Below are positions 44,952 to 54,445 of a stretch of 64,000 bases of DNA, piece by piece. Positions within the stretch are counted from its first letter, which is position 1, and each line of letters opens with the position of its first letter. The stretch spans positions 16,111 through 80,110 of the forward strand of contig JAFWYM010000030.1 in assembly GCA_017517705.1 (NCBI GenBank). Direction: 5' to 3'. Made by a program: the position numbers and the translations under genes. The stretch is from Alistipes sp. Its GTDB lineage: Bacteria; Bacteroidota; Bacteroidia; Bacteroidales; Rikenellaceae. The notes under the pieces are model-generated. The model saw nothing but the letters and a program-made list of their open reading frames with translations, made no database searches and was not told the DNA's origin.

Positions 44952-46880
44952 ATGATATCGCTCGACAACCTAAGCATAAGCTACGGAGGGTGGACGCTCT
45001 TCGACGGCATATCGTTTATGATAAACCCCAAGGATCGCATAGGCCTCGTGGGTAAGAATGGTGCCGGAAAGACAACACTACTACGCGTAATCACAGGCGA
45101 GCAGCAGCCCACCGAGGGTGCTGTGACCATAAATGGCGAGTGTACCATAGGCTACCTCCCGCAGCAGATGCGCGTGGCCGACACCACGACACTCGTAGCC
45201 GAGACCGCCAAGGCCTTCGACGAGGTGCTACGCATCGAGGCCGACATCGAGCGTCTCACAAAGGAGATAGCCTCACGCACGGACTACGAGAGCGACGGGT
45301 ATGCCGAGCTGATACATCGTCTCAACGACGCCAACGACCGCTACCATATCCTCGGTGGCGACACGCGCGATGCGGACATTGAGCGCACACTCCTCGGCCT
45401 CGGCTTCAAACGCACAGACTTCGAGCGTCCCACGCGCGAGTTCTCGGGAGGATGGCGCATGCGCATCGAGCTGGCAAAACTCCTACTACGCAGACCATCC
45501 ATCTTCCTCCTCGACGAGCCCACAAACCACCTCGACATCGAGAGCATACAATGGCTCGAGGAGTATCTCAAAAACTACAATGGCGCCGTGCTCCTCATAT
45601 CGCACGATAGGGCCTTCCTCGACAACGTGACAACACGCACGGTGGAGCTATCGTTAGGCAAGATATACGACTACAAGGTTCCCTACTCGAAGTATGTCGT
45701 CCTGCGTGCCGAGCGTCGCGAGCAGCAGATGGCAGCGTACGAAAACCAGCAGCGAATGATCGAAAAGACCGAGGAGTTTATCGAAAAGTTCCGCTATAAG
45801 CCCACGAAGAGTAATCAGGTGCAGTCGCGCATCAAGCAGCTCGAGAAGATCGACCGCATAGAGGTCGACGAGGAGGATCTATCGCGTCTGAACATCAAGT
45901 TCCCGCCCGCGCCACGCTCGGGACAGATTGTTGCCGACATCAAAGGTGTGGGCAAGGCCTTCGGCACGAAGCGCGTATTCAGCGATGCTGAGTTTACCAT
46001 CGAGCGCGGACAGAAGATAGCCCTCGTGGGGCGTAACGGCGAGGGTAAGACCACGCTTGCACGCATGCTTATCGGCGAGCTCGACCCCACAGAGGGAGAG
46101 ATCAAGATTGGCGCCAACGTCAATATAGGCTACTACGCACAGAATCAGGACGACCTCATGGATGGTGAGTTCACCGTATTCGACACCCTCGACAGAGTTG
46201 CCGTGGGCGATATACGCACACGCCTCAGAGACATCCTCGGAGCCTTCCTCTTCCGTGGCGAGGATATAGACAAGAAGGTCAAAGTACTCTCGGGTGGCGA
46301 GCGCTCACGCTTAGCCATGGCACGTCTGATGCTTGAGCCCTACAACCTCCTTGTCCTCGACGAGCCCACAAACCACATGGATATGCGCTCGAAGGACATC
46401 CTCAAGAATGCCCTACAGAAGTATGACGGCACGGTGGTGGTTGTGTCGCACGACAGAGAGTTCCTCGATGGTCTTGTGGAGCGCATATATGAGTTTCGTG
46501 ATGGTGGCGTGAGGGAGTATCTTGGCGATATTTGGTACTTCTTGGAGAAACGCAAGGTGGAGTCGCTACAAGATATTGAGCGCCACGATAAGCCTACAAC
46601 AAAGGCTGAGGAGAGCACCACAAATGGTGGCAAGCAGAGCTACGAGCAGAAGAAGGAGCAGGAGAAGCTACTGCGCAAGCTACGCAAAGCTGTGGAGACG
46701 ATTGAGGCGGAGCTCGAGGCCGTGGAGAAGGAGATTGCCGCCTACGACTCGCGCTTTGCTGTGGCTACGGAGTACAATGCCGACGACTATGCCAAGTACG
46801 ATGCACTGAAGGGTCGCTACGACCACCTTATGCACGAGTGGGAGAAGGCATCTTATGAGTTAGAAATTAGTAATGAGTAA
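44952..46880 (+). CDS. ABC-F family ribosome-associated ATPase
   Basis: The 642-residue protein has two nucleotide-binding domains and no membrane part: Walker A GKNGAGKTTLLRVITG and GRNGEGKTTLARMLIG, signatures FSGGWRMRIELAKLL and LSGGERSRLAMARLM, and Walker B FLLDEPTNHLD and LVLDEPTNHMD. The linker between them (residues 240-310) is the P-site tRNA interaction motif region. A C-terminal coiled coil (LRKLRKAVETIEAELEAVE) resembles the Uup/YheS/EttA-like group. Such proteins act on stalled or assembling ribosomes. Exact subgroup is not settled. Confidence 0.93.
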   Translation: MISLDNLSISYGGWTLFDGISFMINPKDRIGLVGKNGAGKTTLLRVITGEQQPTEGAVTINGECTIGYLPQQMRVADTTTLVAETAKAFDEVLRIEADIERLTKEIASRTDYESDGYAELIHRLNDANDRYHILGGDTRDADIERTLLGLGFKRTDFERPTREFSGGWRMRIELAKLLLRRPSIFLLDEPTNHLDIESIQWLEEYLKNYNGAVLLISHDRAFLDNVTTRTVELSLGKIYDYKVPYSKYVVLRAERREQQMAAYENQQRMIEKTEEFIEKFRYKPTKSNQVQSRIKQLEKIDRIEVDEEDLSRLNIKFPPAPRSGQIVADIKGVGKAFGTKRVFSDAEFTIERGQKIALVGRNGEGKTTLARMLIGELDPTEGEIKIGANVNIGYYAQNQDDLMDGEFTVFDTLDRVAVGDIRTRLRDILGAFLFRGEDIDKKVKVLSGGERSRLAMARLMLEPYNLLVLDEPTNHMDMRSKDILKNALQKYDGTVVVVSHDREFLDGLVERIYEFRDGGVREYLGDIWYFLEKRKVESLQDIERHDKPTTKAEESTTNGGKQSYEQKKEQEKLLRKLRKAVETIEAELEAVEKEIAAYDSRFAVATEYNADDYAKYDALKGRYDHLMHEWEKASYELEISNE

Positions 46881-46898
46881 ATTCGCAAATAGTAATTA

Positions 46899-47630
46899 AT
46901 GGAAAATATTATCTTCGGTATTCGTCCCGTGGCTGAGGCTATCGAGGCACGCAGGCAGATAGAGCGCATATACATAAAGAAGGGGGCTGATGGTCAGCTT
47001 ATGACCGACCTTAAGGATCTCATGGCTCGCCACCGCCTACGCTGGCAGGAGGTGCCCATCGAGAAGCTCAACCGCCTCACACGTGGCAACCATCAGGGCG
47101 TCGTGGCACAGATTGCCGCCATCGAATATGTTGAGCTCACGGATATCCTCGAGCGCGTACCCGAGGATGAGACACCGTTAATCATTGTCTTCGACGGCGT
47201 CACCGACGTGCGTAACTTCGGAGGCATAGCCCGCTCGGCAGAGTGTGCCGGTGCTCACGGCCTCATCACACCGCTTAAAAACTCTGCACCCGTAAATGCC
47301 GATGCCATACGCTCCTCGGCAGGTGCCTTGAACAACATCCCTGTATGTCGTGTGGGCTCTATCCGCAATACACTTAAGACACTGCAAACCGAGGGTTTCC
47401 AGATTGTTGCCGCAACAGAGAAGAGCAACCGTCTGCTCTACGATGCCAACTTTACGAAGCCCACGGCCATAGTTATGGGTGCCGAGGATAAGGGCATATC
47501 GAAGGAGGTTATGAAGCTCTGCGACGAGCAACTCGCCATACCCCTTATCGGCCGCACCGAGTCGTTGAACGTATCGGCTGCTGCCGCCGTTATGCTCTTC
47601 GAGGTTGTACGCCAGCGTATCGGCGACTAA
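46899..47630 (+). CDS. rlmB: TrmH/SpoU-family RNA 2'-O-methyltransferase
   Basis: The 243-residue protein has an N-terminal substrate-binding domain (IIFGIRPVAEAIEA) and a knotted SPOUT domain with FDGVTDVRNFGGIARSAEC, IRSSAGALNNIPVCRV, VMGAEDKGIS and LNVSAAAAVMLFE. It fits RlmB, which methylates G2251 in the peptidyl-transferase loop of 23S rRNA. Other TrmH members modify tRNA, so substrate is by family likeness. It follows the ABC-F gene by 18 nt. Confidence 0.9.
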   Translation: MENIIFGIRPVAEAIEARRQIERIYIKKGADGQLMTDLKDLMARHRLRWQEVPIEKLNRLTRGNHQGVVAQIAAIEYVELTDILERVPEDETPLIIVFDGVTDVRNFGGIARSAECAGAHGLITPLKNSAPVNADAIRSSAGALNNIPVCRVGSIRNTLKTLQTEGFQIVAATEKSNRLLYDANFTKPTAIVMGAEDKGISKEVMKLCDEQLAIPLIGRTESLNVSAAAAVMLFEVVRQRIGD

Positions 47631-47634
47631 GCCT

Positions 47635-48201
47635 ATGAGTATAATTCACCATCCCAAGTTGGGAACGATAGAGTGTGTACGTTCGCTGCGTACACGCTCC
47701 ATTCGTCTTGTCATAAAGAGCGATGGCAGCTTACGCCTCAGCTACCCTCTCTTCACGCTACAGAGCCAGGCTATAGCCTTTGCCGAGAGCAAGGCAGCAT
47801 GGATAGAAAAGACCCGCTCACACATAGCCCGCAGAATCGAGGACTACCCCACCATCACCATCGAGGAGCGCGAAAGACTACGCCTTGAGGCTCACAGAGT
47901 TATACCTCCGATGGTCGAGAGCATAGCCTCGCGCTTCGGATTCACGTATAACTCGCTACGTATATCCTCAGCCCGCACACGTTGGGGGTCGTGCAGCAGC
48001 AATAACAACATAAGCATTTCGCTCTACGTCATGCTTCTTCCCGAGCATCTGCGTGAGTTTATCATCCTCCACGAGCTCTGCCACACACGCCATCACAACC
48101 ACTCGGCAGCCTTCCACGCTACGCTTAAAATATTAACCCAAGGGCGTGAAGCGAAGTACAATGCCGAGCTCAAGCGTTATCATATTCCTCGCGTAGAGTA
48201 A
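47635..48201 (+). CDS. YgjP-like M48-type metallopeptidase
   Basis: I choose ATG 47635, 4 nt after the rlmB stop, giving 188 residues; an upstream start would overlap rlmB. The protein carries SSARTRWGSCSSNNNISIS and the zinc motif FIILHELCHTRHHNHSAAF with HExxH and a further His. This is the YgjP/DUF45 family of cytoplasmic, non-membrane proteases, possibly processing damaged or cross-linked proteins. Substrate unknown. N-terminal half is basic beta-rich. Confidence 0.87.
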   Translation: MSIIHHPKLGTIECVRSLRTRSIRLVIKSDGSLRLSYPLFTLQSQAIAFAESKAAWIEKTRSHIARRIEDYPTITIEERERLRLEAHRVIPPMVESIASRFGFTYNSLRISSARTRWGSCSSNNNISISLYVMLLPEHLREFIILHELCHTRHHNHSAAFHATLKILTQGREAKYNAELKRYHIPRVE

Positions 48202-48283
48202 CACACATCCTAAATGAGGGGCACGACGCATCTCTACAATTATGCGTAAATACATCTATTTTAGTCCTTTTCGTATTAAACTA

Positions 48284-48314
48284 TTGCTTATTTAATATAA
48301 TAGTCTTATATTTG
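48284..48314 (+). promoter_or_regulatory. Promoter for the GLUG-like lipoprotein
   Basis: TTG (48284-48286), a 20-nt spacer and TATATTTG (48307-48314) match the Bacteroidetes pattern. The transcript would have a 5' leader of about 120 nt with no recognised riboswitch. Confidence 0.7.
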
Positions 48315-48440
48315 CATGTGCGATTGTGTTTAAGCTATTTCGACCGAGTTGTCATACAACAAAAGATTGCTATTCCCCCAACGACTCCGTCCCAATATCT
48401 TTAGCGTGAGATATAGAAACAAACAAAATATTAACTTTTT

Positions 48441-50783
48441 ATGAAAGCAAAATTTTTAGCTTTGGCGGCATTGGTGCTCGGATTGGCATCGTGCCAGAGC
48501 GACTTCGATGGGGACACCGCGAATGTCAGTGGCGAGGTCGACTTTCAACTATCTGTTGGCGCCGAGGAGCTTGCCACACGTGCAAGCGAGGATAAGGTTG
48601 ACGACGGAGTGTCGGGTTTGAACAGTGCCCATGGCGCTATTGACTATCTGCAGGCAACCGACTGGACTGCCGCAGACCTCCGTTATACATTGGAGGTTTA
48701 CGACGTGGCGAGCGACTACTCAAGCGCAACACCCGTGAAGGATCGTCAGGTTAAGATCGTTGGCGAGTACGTGCCCGTAGTATTTGATCTGCGTCTTGTT
48801 CCCGGTCGCGACTACTACTTTGTAGTATTTGCGGACTTCGTAGCCGAGGGCGAGGCTGCGAAGGATGTAAACCCCGCCATCAGCGCTCAAGCGGATCTCG
48901 GATTGCACCACTCTATCGGTCAGACCTTGGCGGACATCACCATCAAGGAGCCCAAGAATACCGATTTGAAGAACAACGAGAGAGGTGGTCTCAACAACGA
49001 GTTGACCGATGCTTACTTTGCAACAAAAGAGGTGCGTGTTGATAACTCAGCAGTTCAGGATATCCTTTTGAAGCGCCCCTATGGTAAGCTTCGCGTTATC
49101 GCTACCGACCTTGCCGAGCTCAACATCAACGTCGAGCCTAAGAGTGTGAAGGTTGTCTACACGGCTACGCATCCCCAGAAGTTAAATGCTCTTACCGGCG
49201 AGGTGGAGGGCTACGACGAGAATGTGGAGTACACGCTGACATCTACATACAACGATGGCGTAAGCAAGGAGAGCCTTGCAAACCACTTCTACACTACCGA
49301 TTTCGACGCTAAGAAAGACACATACATAAACAACGCGACACGTCATACTCACATGACTCTCTTAACTGATTACATCCTCGCCGAGAAGGATGGTCAGACA
49401 GCCTACCACTTCACTATGGATGTATTGGATGGCAATGGCGAGAGAATCAAGAGAACGGCATTCTCTACCGACATCCCTATTGAGCGCAACAAGCTCACAA
49501 CGGTTATCGGTAACGTGCTCACCACGGCTACTGAGATTGAGGTACGCATCGACGATAACTTCGCTGGTTACATTGAGGAGGTCGTAGAGGAGCCATACGC
49601 TAACATCACCAATAGTGCAGGTGAGATTATCGGTACCGAGGTATACAATGAAGAGGGCATTGCTGTTGCTCTTACACGCGCCGCGAAGGATACGGATCAC
49701 CAGATTGTCATCAACAACGACATAACAATGCCTCAGTGCGAATTAGTATGGGACGACACCACCAAGGAGTATAAATATACAAATACGCCTATCACCATAA
49801 CAAACGGCGTTCCCTCAGGTAGCAACTGGGCAATAATATGTCCCTATCACTTGACTTTCGACGATGCCTTTACGGGCTCAATCGATGGTAATGGCAAGAC
49901 CATCGAGGGTATATGTATCGCCAACCAGGGCTCATTTACCGGTCTTATTGGCTGTATGTGGGATGGTGCAAGCGTCAAGAACCTCGTCATTGAGAATGCC
50001 GCAATCGTGGGTGGCGAGTATGTAGGTGCCGTAGCCGGTCGTTCGCAGAATGGCACCTTGGTTGAGAATGTGCAGATCGTAAACTCTACAATCTCAGGAA
50101 CACACAACGTGGGTGGCATCTTGGGTATCAACTATCGCCGTAAGGGTGGCGCATCAGGCCAGGGCTACGACGAAGGATGGGCCATCATACGAAACTCTTC
50201 TACCGATACCGAGACTAAGGTTATCGGCTCAGGAGAACATATTGGTGGAATTGTTGGATACAACTACGGAGCCATCATCATCAACTGCGAGAATAACGCC
50301 GACATTACAGGTAAATCCAGAGTTGCAGGCATCTGTGGCTTCGCTCGCGACTATCACCACGATGCCGACAGCTACATCGTTGCTTGCACATCGACAGCCG
50401 AGGCTACGATTACGGCAAATTCGGGTAGCGCCAGTGGTATTGTAGGCCATACAATGACTGATGTCAACCATCTCAACACCTATGCTCCCGTAGTAGCTTG
50501 CGAATCGTACTCGAAGCTCGTCGGCAACCAAAGATATGCTTTGGGCAGAAGCCAAAACAACAAGTATATCGCATGCGTGGCTGTTAAGAATGGTGCTCAG
50601 TCATTTAGCGACTATAACAGTAACGTAATTTCTTCATACCTATATGAGGCTACGGACGTAGCTACAGATAGTGAGGTAGCTGATATGAACGCTGCTATCG
50701 CTACATTTAACGCCACAGCACCCGCTGAGGCACAGTGTAGCTACGTTTGGTCAGCAAATGGAGGCCTGCCCACGTTGAACTAA
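48441..50783 (+). CDS. Large lipoprotein with DUF6562-like region and GLUG-like repeats
   Basis: The 780-residue protein begins with a lipoprotein signal (ALAALVLGLASCQ). The N-terminal third has DLRLVPGRDYYFVVFADF, the mark of DUF6562-type surface proteins, with Ig-like beta strands. The C-terminal third has GLUG-like repeats: GSFTGLIGCMWDGASVKNLV, VGAVAGRSQNGTLVENV, VGGILGIN and IGGIVGYNYGAIIINC, probably a beta-helix. It is surface or periplasmic. Its role could be adhesion or matrix assembly, but no ligand can be named. Own promoter; terminated by a hairpin shared with ispE. Confidence 0.82.
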   Translation: MKAKFLALAALVLGLASCQSDFDGDTANVSGEVDFQLSVGAEELATRASEDKVDDGVSGLNSAHGAIDYLQATDWTAADLRYTLEVYDVASDYSSATPVKDRQVKIVGEYVPVVFDLRLVPGRDYYFVVFADFVAEGEAAKDVNPAISAQADLGLHHSIGQTLADITIKEPKNTDLKNNERGGLNNELTDAYFATKEVRVDNSAVQDILLKRPYGKLRVIATDLAELNINVEPKSVKVVYTATHPQKLNALTGEVEGYDENVEYTLTSTYNDGVSKESLANHFYTTDFDAKKDTYINNATRHTHMTLLTDYILAEKDGQTAYHFTMDVLDGNGERIKRTAFSTDIPIERNKLTTVIGNVLTTATEIEVRIDDNFAGYIEEVVEEPYANITNSAGEIIGTEVYNEEGIAVALTRAAKDTDHQIVINNDITMPQCELVWDDTTKEYKYTNTPITITNGVPSGSNWAIICPYHLTFDDAFTGSIDGNGKTIEGICIANQGSFTGLIGCMWDGASVKNLVIENAAIVGGEYVGAVAGRSQNGTLVENVQIVNSTISGTHNVGGILGINYRRKGGASGQGYDEGWAIIRNSSTDTETKVIGSGEHIGGIVGYNYGAIIINCENNADITGKSRVAGICGFARDYHHDADSYIVACTSTAEATITANSGSASGIVGHTMTDVNHLNTYAPVVACESYSKLVGNQRYALGRSQNNKYIACVAVKNGAQSFSDYNSNVISSYLYEATDVATDSEVADMNAAIATFNATAPAEAQCSYVWSANGGLPTLN

Positions 50784-50796
50784 GCGTTTCAACTAA

Positions 50797-50849
50797 AATA
50801 AGAGGCTGAATAAAGAGCGATAAAACAACTCTTGATTCAGCCTCTTATT
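50797..50849. terminator. Bidirectional terminator between lipoprotein and ispE
   Basis: The arms AATAAGAGGCTGAAT (50797-50811) and ATTCAGCCTCTTATT (50835-50849) form a 15-bp stem, and AAGAG/CTCTT extend it inside. T- or A-rich flanks lie on both sides. Confidence 0.8.
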
Positions 50850-50895
50850 ATATTATTATGTATGTGGTCTATTCAGCAATAGAAATCCCACATCA

Positions 50896-51705
50896 TTATA
50901 TTTGTCCGACGAAATAAAACATATCAAGGGGTTCTATATCCGGTCTCTCAGCAAAGATGCCAAACACCGCTGAGCCTGAGCCCGACATCGAGGCATAGAG
51001 AGCTCCCGAGTCCAGAAGCATCTGCTTAATCGCACCTATGCGTGGATGAGTCGCAAATATATGTGGCTCAAAATCATTCATCACACTACCCTGCCACAAC
51101 TCTATAGGTTGCGATAGGAGTGTCGTCAACGGCACCGCGGGCTGCTGTGGCTTAACACCGCGGTAAGCCTCGGCAGTAGATACCCCCTCCTCGGGCTTGA
51201 TGATAACGAGCCACCTCCCCGCAAGGTCGACATCTATTGGCGACATAATCTCCCCACGCCCTGTACATAGCTGTGGCGTATTGTATACAAAGAAGGGGGT
51301 ATCGCTACCAAGCTCCGCTGCCAACACAGCCAACGTAGCCTTGTCGAGACCCAAGGCATATATCTCATTTATGGCCACAACAACAGCCGTAGCATCCGAC
51401 GAGCCACCACCGAGACCCGCACCAAAGGGCACGCGCTTATCGAGCGTGATAGCCATACCGCCAACACCATAGCGCTCCTGCATAAGGCGCGCAGCTCGAA
51501 CACACAGGTTATCCCCAGCGGCACAATCCACCACAATACCCTTACCCGTGAAGGCTATCCCCTCGCCCTCGATCGGCTCCACCGTGACTACATCGTATAG
51601 TCCGCGTACCGGAAGCATCACGGTCTCCAACTCATGGTAGCCATCAGCACGCTTATGCACAACCCTCAGTCCGAGGTTTATCTTACAGTTAGCTCTTAGT
51701 TGCAT
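50896..51705 (-). CDS. ispE: 4-diphosphocytidyl-2-C-methyl-D-erythritol kinase
   Basis: The 269-residue GHMP kinase has CKINLGLRVVHKRADGYHELET, the ATP loop VPFGAGLGGGSSDA and MSGSGSAVFGIF near the end. It phosphorylates CDP-methylerythritol in the MEP isoprenoid pathway. It is transcribed against the OmpA-like gene from a 75-nt spacer with a TATCTTTG box. Standard length, single gene. Confidence 0.95.
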   Translation of the reverse strand: MQLRANCKINLGLRVVHKRADGYHELETVMLPVRGLYDVVTVEPIEGEGIAFTGKGIVVDCAAGDNLCVRAARLMQERYGVGGMAITLDKRVPFGAGLGGGSSDATAVVVAINEIYALGLDKATLAVLAAELGSDTPFFVYNTPQLCTGRGEIMSPIDVDLAGRWLVIIKPEEGVSTAEAYRGVKPQQPAVPLTTLLSQPIELWQGSVMNDFEPHIFATHPRIGAIKQMLLDSGALYASMSGSGSAVFGIFAERPDIEPLDMFYFVGQI

Positions 51706-51720
51706 AACGAAATATTTTTA

Positions 51721-51728
51721 CAAAGATA
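51721..51728 (-). promoter_or_regulatory. Promoter -7 box (TATCTTTG) for ispE
   Basis: TATCTTTG on the minus strand is 16 nt before the ispE ATG. A second TATATTTG lies just upstream. No clean -33 TTTG is seen. Confidence 0.5.
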
Positions 51729-51786
51729 AGCAAATATAGGTATAGTTGTTGAAAATAGGGTCGTACAAACCAAAAAAATATTGAGT

Positions 51787-52605
51787 ATGAAAAGGCTATT
51801 TACATCTATCATCCTACTCTGTGCTCTACCCTATATCGGCGTGGCACAGCATGGCAAGCACCACCTTATGTCCGAGTGGCGCGATGGCGACTACATCGTC
51901 AGACGCTATATCGTCGAGGATGACTCGCTACACAAGGCTAAGTACGAGTTACACTACGCCATAAACTCCGCTACGACAGCACCCGAGTATGAACATAACG
52001 ACTTGGAGTTGGAGCGCCTTGACCGCTTTTTTGCGGAGCTTAAGAACGACACCCTACGCCACGTGTCGGAGATAACAATTGCGGGCTACGCCTCGCCCGA
52101 TGGCACCACACCATTCAATGCCGAGTTGGCACGCGAGCGCGCGGAGAAGCTGAGCGACATGCTTAGCGAGCGTTATGCTCTTAAGGGCTACAACGTCACC
52201 GTAACATCGTACGTCGAGCCATGGAGCGCCACAACGAAGCCTATCGAGGAGTCATCGCTAAAAAACCGTAGCGACATAGTCAACATCGTAAATGCCAACG
52301 AGGCACCAATGACCGTAGACCGACGACTAAAACGCGAAGGCGAGGCTTGGAGCTACCTAACAACGGATGTCCTCCCGGAGATGCGTCGTGCCGTAGTGAC
52401 AATAGCCTACACCGAGGATCACACGATGGATAACCGCGAGTATTGTCCCGAGAGACGCGAGGTGGTCGTAGTGGAGGAGGTTGTTGAGCACAACAAGCAC
52501 GACAAAGGCCACAAACACGACAGAGGCCACAAGCAAGACAAGGGGCACAAACGCCACAAGGTTGTCGAGGAGTGGGATGGTATAATCGTCGACTTCGGTG
52601 AGTAA
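51787..52605 (+). CDS. Secreted OmpA-like protein with His-rich repeat tail
   Basis: I use the ATG at 51787 rather than a TTG two codons earlier, giving 272 residues. The N-terminus is a signal peptide (LFTSIILLCALPYIGVAQ) with cleavage near AQ. Residues 90-190 resemble an OmpA-like peptidoglycan-binding fold, with ITIAGYASPDGTTPFNAELARERAEKL. The last 40 residues are a His/Lys/Asp-rich tail with three tandem six-residue units (HDKGHK, HDRGHK, QDKGHK), plausible metal ligands. It is periplasmic or outer-membrane. The role of the tail is unknown. Confidence 0.72.
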   Translation: MKRLFTSIILLCALPYIGVAQHGKHHLMSEWRDGDYIVRRYIVEDDSLHKAKYELHYAINSATTAPEYEHNDLELERLDRFFAELKNDTLRHVSEITIAGYASPDGTTPFNAELARERAEKLSDMLSERYALKGYNVTVTSYVEPWSATTKPIEESSLKNRSDIVNIVNANEAPMTVDRRLKREGEAWSYLTTDVLPEMRRAVVTIAYTEDHTMDNREYCPERREVVVVEEVVEHNKHDKGHKHDRGHKQDKGHKRHKVVEEWDGIIVDFGE

Positions 52606-52683
52606 CAACAAAACAAATACTTCGGAGGCGGGGCAATTGCACCACGGACATCTCCCTATAGCAGGCGATTATCTAACCAAAAA

Positions 52684-52715
52684 TTTGCATAAAAGAATTG
52701 TATTTTGTACCTTTG
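52684..52715 (+). promoter_or_regulatory. Promoter for the 93-residue protein
   Basis: TTTG (52684-52687), a 20-nt spacer and TACCTTTG (52708-52715) are a full match to the Bacteroidetes consensus, suggesting strong expression. Confidence 0.78.
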
Positions 52716-52770
52716 TCATCACGTGATGGTTTCACCACGACGGAGATAACAACTAAAACCAATTATAACT

Positions 52771-53052
52771 ATGGCAAATTTAAGAGTACTTAAGAAGGAG
52801 ATTGACTACCGTTTGGAGGAGTTCGTTTTTGATTGCGAGATGGCAGCATTCGTTCAGCCCAACAAGGAGGAGAAGATCGTAGAGCTTATGCAGAAGAGCG
52901 TAGAGTTGCGTAACGCCCTCTACTGCAAGGCTAACAACCCTGCAGAGCCCAAGAACCGCTCGCTCGTAAGAAAGCACTACGCTGCATTGCGTCGCGACAT
53001 GGTTGAGAGCTTCGCCGGTCTCTTCGCTGACCTTAGCGCTGTGTGCGAGTAA
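52771..53052 (+). CDS. Conserved small helical protein
   Basis: The 93-residue protein is cytoplasmic and predicted all-helical, with LRVLKKEIDYRLEEFVFD, an acidic first helix pair, and KHYAALRRDMVESFAGLF near the end. I recognise the general look of a small family conserved in Bacteroidales but not a named function. It has a strong promoter, a leader of about 50 nt and a strong terminator, so it is a well-expressed single gene. Confidence 0.75.
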   Translation: MANLRVLKKEIDYRLEEFVFDCEMAAFVQPNKEEKIVELMQKSVELRNALYCKANNPAEPKNRSLVRKHYAALRRDMVESFAGLFADLSAVCE

Positions 53053-53082
53053 AGACCTCGAACGGCCGTCACTATAACATCG

Positions 53083-53132
53083 GCCATACACGAATAAACC
53101 CCTGCACTTGCAGGGGTTTATTCGTGTATGGC
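53083..53132. terminator. Perfect 24-bp palindromic terminator
   Basis: The arms 53083-53106 and 53109-53132 pair perfectly around a 2-nt centre. The core is ATAAACCCCTGCA/TGCAGGGGTTTAT. It ends the 93-residue gene and, 10 nt from its stop, the FKBP gene on the other strand. Confidence 0.85.
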
Positions 53133-53141
53133 ATACGTGCA

Positions 53142-54425
53142 CTACTTCTTCTCAGGTGCAGGAGCTGTCTGCACAGGAATCATCATCGGCTTCTTACCCT
53201 CAGGGAACTTCTTGACTGTGGGACGGTGTGAAGGTAAAACCTTAACGCTCGGCTGTACGGGAACTGCAGTAGCATCCTCCTCGAGAGCCTCTTCCTCCTC
53301 GGCCACATACTTCGACACCTCCTTGAGCTTCACGCGCATAACGATACCGTCGTTGGGGCCGACAGCGCGGTTGCCACGCTCACCATAGGCCAACGACGCG
53401 GGCATCCATAGTGTAATCTCGCCACCCTCGCTAACGTGCTTCATAGCATACTGAACACCCTTGATGATAAAGTTCTCCAACGGTATACGTAGGTTCTCCA
53501 CCTTCTCGATCTGATCCTCAATCTGCTTAATGCGCGCATCGCGCTGAGCCTCATCCACAAACTTCATCTCGCGTGTCTGCTCGAGAGTATTACGCATATC
53601 CTCGAGGCGCTTTGCTGTAGACTCCACGGGACGACCCGTACGTGTGAACACCTCATAGCTGAGGGCTACGGTATCGCGTATATCGATGGGGCGAATACCA
53701 TGGCCTGCTTTATCGACACGGTAATAGAGCTTATCACCCTCAACCATCATACTGTGGACATCATCACCCTTGGCCACGCCATCGAGCCACTCTGCTGTGC
53801 GCTTGAGGTTATACTCAGCCCAATCCTTCGTGGCATAGTTGCTCATATAGGTACGAACATCACTACCAGTGATGGCCATCAACGAGTCGATATTCTTAGG
53901 TGAGTCAACCATCGTGGCATCCTCCATAGCCTTAAATACCCAATATGTGTTCACCGGGAGTGCCATACGTGTGATGTAACCCGCAACATCGCGGCCAAAC
54001 ATCTCCGACACCTTCTCGGGTGTGAACTCATCGTTGTACACCTCAGGGAGTGTGAGAGTGTCGGGGCGGTCAGTCTTGATGAATGCCTGCGTACGCTTAG
54101 CCATCATATAGGGGCGCGACAACTCTGTATTGAAGCGCGACATGAGCTTGCTATTCTCCTCCAACATAGCGTTGTCCATCTTCGACTTTGAGAGCTCTGC
54201 ATCGAGGGTCGCAAGGACGATGTCGTTCTGAAGATTGAGGTGCTCATTCTGAAGTGACAGGCCAAGACCTACGTTCATACCCACAGCATACGACAAGGTA
54301 TCCATCTCGGCAGTAGGATCGTTGTAGATTCTCGACATATCGTTGTCGAAATACATCTGCTTGTCGCCACCGCCACACGAGGCAAGTGTTACGAGCGACA
54401 AGGCTGCAATAAGGATTTTCTTCAT
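53142..54425 (-). CDS. FKBP-type peptidyl-prolyl isomerase lipoprotein (long form)
   Basis: The 427-residue protein has a lipoprotein signal ending LVTLASCGGG. Two FKBP_N-like helical dimerisation regions are visible (DTLSYAVGMNVGLGLS and a second near 130-200), then an FKBP domain with VALSYEVFTRTGRPVES, FIIKGVQYAMKHVSEGG and LWMPASLAYGERG. The C-terminus is Pro/Lys-rich. It would catalyse proline isomerisation for periplasmic proteins, though some active-site aromatics are not obvious. It starts 20 nt after the stop of the second FKBP gene, so they are co-transcribed. Confidence 0.88.
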   Translation of the reverse strand: MKKILIAALSLVTLASCGGGDKQMYFDNDMSRIYNDPTAEMDTLSYAVGMNVGLGLSLQNEHLNLQNDIVLATLDAELSKSKMDNAMLEENSKLMSRFNTELSRPYMMAKRTQAFIKTDRPDTLTLPEVYNDEFTPEKVSEMFGRDVAGYITRMALPVNTYWVFKAMEDATMVDSPKNIDSLMAITGSDVRTYMSNYATKDWAEYNLKRTAEWLDGVAKGDDVHSMMVEGDKLYYRVDKAGHGIRPIDIRDTVALSYEVFTRTGRPVESTAKRLEDMRNTLEQTREMKFVDEAQRDARIKQIEDQIEKVENLRIPLENFIIKGVQYAMKHVSEGGEITLWMPASLAYGERGNRAVGPNDGIVMRVKLKEVSKYVAEEEEALEEDATAVPVQPSVKVLPSHRPTVKKFPEGKKPMMIPVQTAPAPEKK

Positions 54426-54445
54426 AATAATACGTATTATTTAAA

